From: JAWPMT01 sp964653795
GTDB taxonomy: Bacteria > Bacteroidota > Bacteroidia > Cytophagales > Cyclobacteriaceae
DNA: 6,488 bases
NCBI GenBank assembly: GCA_964653795.1
Contig: CAZZHO010000227.1
Location: 1-6,488, forward strand
Direction: 5' to 3'
Part shown: one piece after another, positions 1-6,060 of the stretch
Layout of the letters: the number at the start of each line of letters is the position of its first letter
How positions within the stretch are numbered: the first letter of the stretch is position 1
Notes under the pieces: model-generated
The model's database searches: none
Seen by the model: only the letters and a program-made list of their open reading frames with translations
What the model was told of the DNA's origin: nothing
Made by a program: the position numbers and the translations under genes

Positions 1-470
1 ATAGAGGTTATTACGCTTACGCCATGACCGTCGCATCCGCCTATAGCCAATCTGATTTTGAAGCTGAAGAGATCGCCAACGACGGCTTCATAAAAGTATT
101 TGGAAGAATCAAGGAGTATGACTCGCAATTCCCTTTCACTGCCTGGTTCCGAAGAATAATTGTCAATTCAGCCATTGACCATTTCAGAAAAAACAAAAAA
201 CACAATTTCCACTTGGAGGTGGATCAAGCCGCAGGTATCGAAACGAATGACTTGTCTGCCATCGATCAACTTTCAGCTAATGAAATGATGGAACTGGTGC
301 GGTCTCTACCTACAGCTTACAGGACCGTATTTACCCTCTATGTGGTGGAGGGATATAAGCACCATGAAATTGCTGATCAGTTAGGGATCAGCGAAGGAAC
401 TAGCAAGTCCAACTTTGCCAGGGCCCGCCAAAAACTGCAACTGGAAATCGAAAAACGACTTGGAAGATGA
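1..470 (+). CDS. ECF-family RNA polymerase sigma factor (FecI-like), 5'-truncated by the window edge
   Basis: This is the C-terminal ~156 residues of an extracytoplasmic-function sigma factor, which would direct RNA polymerase to a small set of promoters, probably including that of its own operon. The open frame runs to the left edge: the codons before the first ATG (position 24) read RGYYAYA, which fits the start of sigma region 2, so that ATG is an internal Met and the true start lies upstream. Region 2 is seen as EAEEIANDGFIKVFGRI followed by FTAWFRRIIVNSAIDHFRK. A variable linker comes next, then region 4 (LVRSLPTAYRTVFTLYVVEG) with the helix-turn-helix around HHEIADQLGISEGTSKSNFA. The stop overlaps the start of the anti-sigma gene (ATGA, 467-470), indicating translational coupling. 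Family assignment is firm; the promoters it recognises are unknown. Confidence 0.93.
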   Translation, partial: RGYYAYAMTVASAYSQSDFEAEEIANDGFIKVFGRIKEYDSQFPFTAWFRRIIVNSAIDHFRKNKKHNFHLEVDQAAGIETNDLSAIDQLSANEMMELVRSLPTAYRTVFTLYVVEGYKHHEIADQLGISEGTSKSNFARARQKLQLEIEKRLGR

Positions 471-1300
471 GTAACCAACTAGATCCTTGGGAAGAGAAAA
501 TGCAAGCGAAGCTGGGAGAGTTTCGTCTTGATGCAGAGCCAACTGACGCTAAAGTAAGCTCCTTTTTTGATCAGATGGATGAGAAACAAACTGGAAAGAG
601 CAATTATCCTACACTGGCTATTGCGGCCTCTGTGATATTGGTATTAGTGGCTGGACTTGTTGTATTTAGAGTTAATCAAGTGGAAATTGTCACAGACAAC
701 ACTATGGCAAAACATCAAATTTATCTGCCAGATAACTCCAGGGTTATGATGCGTCATAACTCAACACTGAGTTATAACACTTTCCTTTGGAAATTTAGTC
801 GGAGTGTTAGTCTTGAGGGAGAGGCCTATTTTGAAGTGGCAAAAGGAGAGAAGTTCAGTGTTGAGTCTTCACGAGGTACCACATCGGTTTTAGGCACTGC
901 CTTTAATATATTTTCTACGGAGGAAGAATATAAGGTCAAGTGTTTTGAGGGCAAGGTCGCGGTAAATACCGGTTCTGGTCTTTTTAGTATTGGCCCTGGG
1001 CAATCGGTTTTAAATAAGAAAGGAGCTTTAATCGAAGAGTCATTTGATCTGGCTGATACTACTTGGCATAAGGAGGAACTGATCTTTGAGGAGGCCTCAC
1101 TGGAATATGTTTTTGATAGACTAGGAAAGGTGTATAACAAAGAGTTTATTGTGCCAAAAGAGGTACTGGCTGAGAAATACACCGGTTTTTTCCCGGCGGA
1201 TGACTTGTCTTTGGCCTTGAGGTTAGTGCTGGAGCCTTTGGACTTAAAGGCTGAGTTTGATGAAGAGAACAAGGTGATCATCACAAAAATTGAAAATTGA
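467..1300 (+). CDS. FecR-family anti-sigma factor, single-pass inner-membrane protein
   Basis: This 277-residue protein should hold the upstream sigma factor inactive and release it when the partner outer-membrane receptor binds its ligand. Residues 1-47 are hydrophilic and presumably cytoplasmic, forming the sigma-binding arm. One transmembrane helix follows at about 49-67 (LAIAASVILVLVAGLVVF). The periplasmic FecR domain covers about 84-170, with the typical LPDNSRVMMRHNSTLSYN, SLEGEAYFEVAKG, VLGTAFNIF and FEGKVAV signatures. A C-terminal STN-like domain (DUF4974 type) covers about 204-275 (LIFEEASLEYVFDRLGKVY... VIITK). Length and domain order are those of standard Bacteroidota FecR proteins. 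The ATG overlaps the sigma stop, and the TGA overlaps the TTG start of the receptor gene, so all three are likely translated from one message. I see no truncation or missing segment. Confidence 0.93.
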   Translation: MSNQLDPWEEKMQAKLGEFRLDAEPTDAKVSSFFDQMDEKQTGKSNYPTLAIAASVILVLVAGLVVFRVNQVEIVTDNTMAKHQIYLPDNSRVMMRHNSTLSYNTFLWKFSRSVSLEGEAYFEVAKGEKFSVESSRGTTSVLGTAFNIFSTEEEYKVKCFEGKVAVNTGSGLFSIGPGQSVLNKKGALIEESFDLADTTWHKEELIFEEASLEYVFDRLGKVYNKEFIVPKEVLAEKYTGFFPADDLSLALRLVLEPLDLKAEFDEENKVIITKIEN

Positions 1301-4101
1301 GTCTGGCAAGGCCTTTCATATTTTCCTTTCTTTTTTGCTTTTCTCTTTTAACGCTGGCAGGCAACAAACCAGTCATCAAAGAAGACTTCCAAAACACTCC
1401 ACTCAAGGAGGTACTGGGGATTCTGAAGAAAAAGTATAAGGTCAAAATTGCTTACTCTGTAAGATTAATTGAGGGGAAGCAGGTAACAGCCACACTTGAC
1501 GGGTTAAATCTGGAGGAGGCAATAGCGCAAATCCTGGAAGGACAGTCCCTTGACTACCAATACATAGAACCCAATGCTGTCATTCTAAAGAAATCCAAAA
1601 AAGCTGAGTCATCTACTCAAATCAATGGGGAGATTTTTGATTCACAGACCGGCGAGAGGCTACCTTTTGCAGTGGTCACAGATTTGGAATCTGGAAGCGC
1701 CACTACAACAAACGAGGAAGGATATTTTTCCTTGACGACTGGCGAATTCAACCCTCGGCTCAGTATTTCTTACATAGGCTACTTTGATACATTGGTCGCT
1801 GTTTCTAATGTTGAAAATAAGCGGCTTATGATAGGAGTAAGGTCCAGTTACAATACACTAGGGGAGGTGCTGGTAACAGGTACGAGCGATAATTTCTCTT
1901 CGCCAGATGGCAATGGTGAGATCGATCTGAACCCGAACTTGGTAAGACGTACGCCTCAGACTGCTGAAAAAGACGTTTTTCGAATGCTTCAATTACTTCC
2001 CGGAGTAGTTTCGACTAATGAATTGTCTTCAGGACTTTCTATCAATGGAGGTACTTCTGAGCAGAATCTGATACTATTTGATGGTTTTTCTATCTATCAT
2101 CAAGATCATCTATTTGGATATTTCAGCGCCATCAATCCTTATGCTATCAAATCTGTGAGAACGCTCAAGACGGGCTATTCCGCAAGATATGGAGGTAGAT
2201 CCTCAGGTATTGTTCAATTCACTGGAAATGATGGTAACAACTCGAGAGTGGCCGGTAAGTTTGGTTTGAACCTGCTAAGCGCTAATCTGGGTTTGGAAGT
2301 GCCCATCACGAACAATACCACTACTTTTTTCTCTGCCAGGCGATCCTATACAGACTTCTATTCATCTTTCTTATTTGAGAGAATCTTCGATCTGTACTAT
2401 GAGGAGTTTTCCAACGTAGATGCAGTTATTGAAAGCCAGGATTACAGCCCGGAGTTCTATTACGATGATGTCAACTTCAAGATAACCTCAAGACTGGGTG
2501 CTAGAGACCTTTTTAGCTTTAGCTTCTACAACAGTAATGATCGGTTGGATTTCAATGAACATTTAGTAGTGCAATATCCTGAAGATACAGTGGCTCGGGA
2601 GTCCAACCTAGGTGCGATTGAATGGGGAAATACAGGTGCCTCTATGCAGATGATGCGACTCTGGAATGATACTGATTTTTCGCATTTTACCTTGAGCTTT
2701 TCGGACTATGGGAGCAACTATCGAGAGCAATCAGAAGAAGAAATTACCATTGCACGTGAGCCATTCACGACCATCAATTCCAGCAGCATTCAATCAAATG
2801 GAATAGAAGATTTAGGGATGAAGTTGTCCCATGAGGCCCATATTTCTAATGTTATATGGCAGTTTGGTGCTGAGTTTTCTTTTTACAACACTTTCATAGA
2901 AAATACACTAAACGAGGAACCCCTGATTGAAAAAAAGCAAGCTGGCGCGACCTTGAGCACTTTGTATACGCAGGCCGATATCAGGATCAGGCCCACCACC
3001 AGGCTTGGTATTGGGACAAGGGGCACATATGCCAGTACGAGAGGGCAAACGTACTTCGAGCCTCGGTTGTCGTTAACTGAAGAATTGAATCCGAATCTAT
3101 CGCTAAGAGCCTCTGTCGGTAGATATAATCAATTTGTGAATCAAGTAATCAGTAGAAATGTCCTCCAAGGCAGCAGGGATCTTTGGGTCCTTTCAGATGA
3201 TGAGGTGCCAGTCCAATTGGCTGATCACTATACAGTAGGTGGATCTTGGCAGAAGAATGGTTTTGGACTGGATATGAGCCTCTTTCATCGGAATTTCAGT
3301 GGACTTCTTTATTATGCGTTCATAGAGGGCAATGAGATCACCCAATTTACCAACTACGAGGAATCCTTCTTTGAAGGCGATGGTCGAGCAACAGGGTGGG
3401 AACTTTTACTAAAGAAGGAATCTCCTACTTTCTCGGGTTGGGTGAGTTATACTTTAAGTAGGTCAGATGCTAAATACGATGACTTAAATGGAGGAGAATG
3501 GTTCTCAGCTGATCAGGACCAAAGACATGAGATCAATTTTTATGTATCAAAGAAATTAGGTCCTTTCAACCTTTACAGCACCTGGATTTATGGGAGTGGT
3601 AGACCTTACTCTACATTTGGAGGAGGGAATGATACCAGAGAAGACAGAAGAGGAGATATTATTCTTATCAATACATCTCAAATCAATAACCTAAGGCTCG
3701 ACGATTATCACCGGTTGGATCTTGGTGTTTCTTCTGTTTGGAAATGGGGAAGAACCGAGGTTGAAGGGAATATCCATCTTTTCAATGTTTATGACCGTAA
3801 GAATATTGGATCAGTCCAGCTGAACCCTATTCCTGGGCCTTCACCCGATGAGAATCCAGCGATGGATGGCAATGGTGATGGTGCTCCAGACGATGGACCG
3901 CCTCCACCACCTGATGGAGGACCTCCCGGCGATGGAGGACCTCCCGATGGCCCACCTCCTCCCGGAGGAGGACCCCCAATGCCCTCTGGTGGGCCACCGA
4001 GAGGAAATCAAGGTGATCGTCAGATGCGTCAAGGCTTTACTTCCTCTGAGAACGTCCTGATGAGATTTACACCCAGTTTGTCCATAGAGATCAGGTTTTA
4101 G
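1297..4101 (+). CDS. TonB-dependent outer-membrane receptor/transducer with STN and CarboxypepD_reg-like N-terminal domains
   Basis: This 934-residue receptor would import an unidentified ligand using TonB energy and signal to the adjacent FecR/ECF pair. The start is the TTG at 1297: an in-frame TGA at 1291-1293 rules out anything earlier, and the TTG opens a clear signal peptide (MSLARPFIFSFLFCFSLLTLA, cleavage near A21). Next come an STN signalling domain (about 28-99), a carboxypeptidase-regulatory-like beta domain (about 109-182) and a TonB-box-like GEVLVTG (189-195). The plug is at about 210-312 (LQLLPGVVS, INGGTSEQNLILFDGFSIYH, GYSARYGGRSSGIVQF). The beta barrel runs to a C-terminal Phe. 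Near the end, about 843-912 is a Pro/Gly/Asp-rich insert, apparently in the last loop, with a DGNGDGAPDD motif at 857-866. There is no adjacent SusD gene, so the SusC class is unlikely; the ligand (siderophore, metal complex, peptide or other) cannot be inferred. Confidence 0.93.
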   Translation: MSLARPFIFSFLFCFSLLTLAGNKPVIKEDFQNTPLKEVLGILKKKYKVKIAYSVRLIEGKQVTATLDGLNLEEAIAQILEGQSLDYQYIEPNAVILKKSKKAESSTQINGEIFDSQTGERLPFAVVTDLESGSATTTNEEGYFSLTTGEFNPRLSISYIGYFDTLVAVSNVENKRLMIGVRSSYNTLGEVLVTGTSDNFSSPDGNGEIDLNPNLVRRTPQTAEKDVFRMLQLLPGVVSTNELSSGLSINGGTSEQNLILFDGFSIYHQDHLFGYFSAINPYAIKSVRTLKTGYSARYGGRSSGIVQFTGNDGNNSRVAGKFGLNLLSANLGLEVPITNNTTTFFSARRSYTDFYSSFLFERIFDLYYEEFSNVDAVIESQDYSPEFYYDDVNFKITSRLGARDLFSFSFYNSNDRLDFNEHLVVQYPEDTVARESNLGAIEWGNTGASMQMMRLWNDTDFSHFTLSFSDYGSNYREQSEEEITIAREPFTTINSSSIQSNGIEDLGMKLSHEAHISNVIWQFGAEFSFYNTFIENTLNEEPLIEKKQAGATLSTLYTQADIRIRPTTRLGIGTRGTYASTRGQTYFEPRLSLTEELNPNLSLRASVGRYNQFVNQVISRNVLQGSRDLWVLSDDEVPVQLADHYTVGGSWQKNGFGLDMSLFHRNFSGLLYYAFIEGNEITQFTNYEESFFEGDGRATGWELLLKKESPTFSGWVSYTLSRSDAKYDDLNGGEWFSADQDQRHEINFYVSKKLGPFNLYSTWIYGSGRPYSTFGGGNDTREDRRGDIILINTSQINNLRLDDYHRLDLGVSSVWKWGRTEVEGNIHLFNVYDRKNIGSVQLNPIPGPSPDENPAMDGNGDGAPDDGPPPPPDGGPPGDGGPPDGPPPPGGGPPMPSGGPPRGNQGDRQMRQGFTSSENVLMRFTPSLSIEIRF
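3913..3946 (+). repeat. Short tandem repeat inside the receptor's Pro/Gly-rich insert
   Basis: The 16-base string gatggaggacctcccg occurs at 3913-3928 and again at 3931-3946, an exact repeat with an 18-base period that encodes DGGPPG then DGGPPD. It sits in a wider tract (about 3886-4000) made almost only of Pro, Gly and Asp codons. The period is a multiple of three, so gain or loss of units by slippage would keep the reading frame. The neighbouring barrel sequence shows no such repetition. Confidence 0.8.
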
Positions 4102-4105
4102 CAAT

Positions 4106-4139
4106 AAAAAAAGGCCGCCCTTTACAAGAAAGTACGGCC
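4106..4139 (-). terminator. Intrinsic (Rho-independent) terminator of the - strand transcription unit
   Basis: Read on the - strand, GGCCGTACTTT (4139-4129) pairs with AAAGGGCGGCC (4123-4113) around a 5-base loop. There are nine Watson-Crick pairs, one G-U wobble and one A/G mismatch. A run of seven T (4112-4106) follows at once. The orientation is clear: on the + strand the hairpin is preceded by the A-run and followed by CACCTAATCC with no T-run, and the wobble pair becomes a C/A mismatch. It therefore ends transcription from the small gene, and possibly the channel gene, just 4 bases short of the convergent receptor's stop codon. Confidence 0.85.
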
Positions 4140-4153
4140 ACCTAATCCAACAA

Positions 4154-4181
4154 TCACCGCCAGGTGACTCCCCGCAGGGAG
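4154..4181 (-). other. Two abutting perfect hairpins in the 3' region of the small gene
   Basis: On the - strand, CTCCC-TGCG-GGGAG (4181-4168) is followed with no spacer by TCACC-TGGC-GGTGA (4167-4154). Each is a perfect 5-bp stem with a 4-base loop, 14 bases in all, so the two could stack end to end. They begin 4 bases after the small gene's stop codon and lie 14 bases before the intrinsic terminator. Together the three hairpins make a compact structured 3' end. I do not recognise a named RNA family. It could be a stabilising 3' UTR or the body of a small RNA. Neither hairpin is followed by a T-run, so neither is a terminator by itself. Confidence 0.55.
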
Positions 4182-4185
4182 CTCT

Positions 4186-4365
4186 TTAGAATCCAGGATT
4201 CAATATTCTTTGCTGATTTAATCGACCCAATACTTTTCTTGCGACACTCATTTCAGTCTCCTCAAATGCATAGAGTATCTCCGTAGCAGGAGTATCAAAA
4301 AAGGTAAATGCAGATTTTACCAGTTTGTATTTCTTTTCGGCCAGAGAGTAAATGAGGTACAGCAT
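4186..4365 (-). CDS. Small hypothetical protein, 59 residues
   Basis: This short open frame begins with ATG (4365-4363) and ends with TAA (4188-4186). An in-frame TAA 9 bases before the ATG fixes the start. The product begins MLYLIYSLAEKKYKLVKSAF and ends RKVLGRLNQQRILNPGF. It has no signal peptide, no clear membrane segment and no Cys, so it is probably a small soluble, mostly helical protein with a basic, Arg/Gln-rich C-terminal half. I do not recognise its family. Support for it being real: it fills most of an otherwise empty 320-base gap, it lies 56 bases downstream of the channel gene on the same strand, and it is followed by hairpins and a strong terminator in the right orientation. No strong Shine-Dalgarno is visible, only an A-rich stretch (CTAAAAGACC), which is not unusual in this phylum. 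Confidence 0.6.
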   Translation of the reverse strand: MLYLIYSLAEKKYKLVKSAFTFFDTPATEILYAFEETEMSVARKVLGRLNQQRILNPGF

Positions 4366-4387
4366 ATTGGTCTTTTAGATTATTTGA

Positions 4388-4403
4388 CCACTATACGTGC
4401 CAA
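4388..4403 (-). promoter_or_regulatory. Possible sigma-54-like promoter ahead of the small gene (weak)
   Basis: In the 56-base gap between the channel gene and the small gene, the - strand reads TTGGCACGTATAGTGG. The left half is an exact match to the sigma-54 -24 element (TGGCACG). Ten bases separate the GG from a second GG, where consensus has GC (GTGG against TTGC). Transcription would start near 4377, about a dozen bases before the ATG. No TAnnTTTG housekeeping element is present in this gap. The imperfect -12 half keeps confidence low; the small gene may simply be read through from the channel gene. Confidence 0.25.
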
Positions 4404-4421
4404 GGGTTTAAAAGCGTTGCG

Positions 4422-6014
4422 TCAATTTTCTTCTTTTTTGAAAAAATCTTGCATTCTCTCGTTTGCAACTACAGAATCCGGATAAGAAGCGGATAAAGAA
4501 GGTTTCCCCGGCATATTTTCAATGTGCAAGGTTTGTGTGGGGAAGGCAAAGTTTACTCCAAGGTGTTCTGCCAACTTAGCAACCTCCAATAGTACCTCAT
4601 GTCTGGCTTTTAATTCTCCGGGCCAATCAGGCACTTCAAAGAATATGTAAAACATGATGTTCAAAGAAGAAGCTTCCATCTCATTGAGATACACGTTGTA
4701 ATAGTCTTTTCTGGTATCAGGGTGGACATCTACTATTTTCCTGAGACCTTGTACGAAAACATCAATCAATTGAGGTGGAGTATCGTATTGCACACTGATC
4801 TGTGTGAAGAACCTTCTGTATTTACGTAGGCCATGATTGTCGATCACGCTATCAGCGAGCTTACCATTAGGTACGTACATCACCGAGTTCCTAAAGGTTC
4901 TTACCCGACTGGATCTGAATCCTACCTCCTCTACATTGCCATCTATTTCACCCGTAGTGATCCAGTCTCCGATTTGGAATGGTTTATCTATGAAGATCAT
5001 CAAAGAACCGAAGAAATTTTTGATCGTGTCCTGCGCTGCCAGGGCAAAAGCTAAACCACCAATAGATAGTCCGGTAAGCAGCGGAATGATATTGATATTA
5101 AGGTTGTCTAAAATGAACAACGTCCCGATCAAGACCACAAAAGTTTTGAGTGTCTTTCGCAATAGCGGAACAAGTTGATCATCTAGGGTACTCTTTGTTT
5201 TGCTGGCTACCCTGACCAGATAAATAGATATTATGTTGACAAGTCGATAAAAGGTAATCGTACCAAAAAGCGGTAAAAGAGCTTTAATCGCCAGCACCAC
5301 GTACCTCGTCAGCTGCGGTGGTAATAGTAGGACTGGTACGAAAATGCTGAGCAAGAAACTGATCACAAAGAGACTCAGTGGCTGGGCTACAGGAATAAGC
5401 ACCTTAGTCGCAAACTCGCCGTAGCCAGCATTTTTCAGGACTCTAAGCAGTAGTCTTCCAAAGAAAAAAGTAAAGACCTTATGAATAAGGAAACTGAGAA
5501 AGGCCAGTATAAGTATCCCTATGTACTGAAAGGTGTACAAACCGAAGGTTTTTCTGCCCCCAGCCCTCGGTAGTATATCAATTAGCTTGTCTGTACCGAA
5601 GCGAAACACCTCCGGATACCGCTGTTTGACAGCTTGAATGGAGCTAGCCGGATATACCCAATTATCTCCCTGTTTCTCTAATACAATGTCTGGGAATCTG
5701 TCTGTAAGCTGGTATACATGCTTCTGTGCCAGGCTATCATAGTAGTACGGATCTCTTGGTATCTCTTTAATATCAATGTATTCTCCTTCAGCATCCAAGA
5801 TCTGCTTCAGCTTCACTGCGCTATTGATAGCTTCTTTAAAAGAACTTGTATTCGCCACGAAAGGTAGCGCTGCTAGTGTGTCATTATAAGTTTCATCCTG
5901 CAAGAAATACAGGTGCGTTCTTACCGTCTGATAGGGGTTCGAAAGCCGGGTGTTCTGAGCCAGACCGCACAAACTCAGAGCCACAAAAAGAAGAAGGGTT
6001 ACTCCACGCCGCAT
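4422..6014 (-). CDS. MscS-family small-conductance mechanosensitive ion channel with periplasmic N-terminal domain
   Basis: This 530-residue inner-membrane channel should open under membrane tension to release solutes during hypo-osmotic shock. ATG at 6014 is preferred: a longer TTG start (6035) would fall inside the promoter, and the ATG opens a textbook signal peptide (MRRGVTLLLFVALSLCGLAQ). Residues 21-155 are hydrophilic and presumably periplasmic. Membrane helices lie at about 161-185, 203-231, 237-268 and 288-303. The pore helix and its exit follow at about 304-345 (LLTGLSIGGLAFALAAQDTI, then KNFFGSLMIFIDKPFQIGDW). The MscS beta domain (about 345-400, with EIDGNVEEVGFRSSRVRTF and VPNGKL) and a C-terminal alpha/beta domain (about 400-500) complete it. 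It is much longer than E. coli MscS (286 residues) because of the extra N-terminal domain and helices. At the site of the E. coli MscS G113 hinge it has Asp (D329). It is not MscK-sized, so no symbol is assigned. Confidence 0.92.
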   Translation of the reverse strand: MRRGVTLLLFVALSLCGLAQNTRLSNPYQTVRTHLYFLQDETYNDTLAALPFVANTSSFKEAINSAVKLKQILDAEGEYIDIKEIPRDPYYYDSLAQKHVYQLTDRFPDIVLEKQGDNWVYPASSIQAVKQRYPEVFRFGTDKLIDILPRAGGRKTFGLYTFQYIGILILAFLSFLIHKVFTFFFGRLLLRVLKNAGYGEFATKVLIPVAQPLSLFVISFLLSIFVPVLLLPPQLTRYVVLAIKALLPLFGTITFYRLVNIISIYLVRVASKTKSTLDDQLVPLLRKTLKTFVVLIGTLFILDNLNINIIPLLTGLSIGGLAFALAAQDTIKNFFGSLMIFIDKPFQIGDWITTGEIDGNVEEVGFRSSRVRTFRNSVMYVPNGKLADSVIDNHGLRKYRRFFTQISVQYDTPPQLIDVFVQGLRKIVDVHPDTRKDYYNVYLNEMEASSLNIMFYIFFEVPDWPGELKARHEVLLEVAKLAEHLGVNFAFPTQTLHIENMPGKPSLSASYPDSVVANERMQDFFKKEEN

Positions 6015-6018
6015 GCCG

Positions 6019-6046
6019 CAAAAATAACCCTTCAAACCACTAACAA
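6019..6046 (-). promoter_or_regulatory. Bacteroidota-type promoter of the channel gene
   Basis: On the - strand, TTG (6046-6044), 17 bases and TATTTTTG (6026-6019) match the Bacteroidota housekeeping consensus TTG-N17-23-TAnnTTTG. It lies in the 46-base gap between the Spy-like gene's stop and the channel ATG. Only 4 bases (CGGC) separate the -7 element from the ATG, so the transcript would begin at or almost at the start codon, with essentially no leader. It implies that the channel gene can be transcribed separately from the upstream Spy-like gene. Confidence 0.6.
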
Positions 6047-6060
6047 CTACTTACCTAACC

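Noticed and set aside
24..26. ATG at 24 as the start of the sigma factor
   Set aside because: The frame is open to the window edge and the seven preceding codons (RGYYAYA) fit conserved sigma region 2, so this Met is internal.
826..1284. 152-codon open frame on the - strand opposite the anti-sigma gene
   Set aside because: It is antisense to a well-supported FecR domain, has a Ser/Lys/Phe-rich shadow composition and no promoter or domain signature.
3841..4104. Open frames in other registers over the receptor's 3' end (both strands, 70-87 codons)
   Set aside because: They are by-products of the low-complexity Pro/Gly codons; the composition is repetitive (runs of Trp/Arg/Ser or Met/Leu) and there is no start context or homology-like pattern.
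4139..4166. Riboswitch-like alternative pairing on the - strand between CACCT (4166-4162) and AGGTG (4143-4139)
   Set aside because: The alternative helix is only 5 bp, overlaps the terminator stem by a single pair and would not prevent terminator formation; likely chance.
4837..5178. + strand open frames of 73 and 113 codons opposite the channel gene
   Set aside because: Both are antisense to the highly conserved MscS pore and beta domain, with no independent support.
6008..6026. Lipoprotein signal (Cys in ALSLCGLAQ) on the channel protein
   Set aside because: The residue before the Cys is Leu, not Gly/Ala/Ser, and the AQ cleavage site four residues later fits an ordinary signal peptide; the protein is also a polytopic inner-membrane channel.
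6033..6035. TTG at 6035 as the channel start
   Set aside because: It adds seven residues (MKGYFCG) before a standard signal peptide and lies within the -33/-7 promoter interval; ATG at 6014 is the better start.
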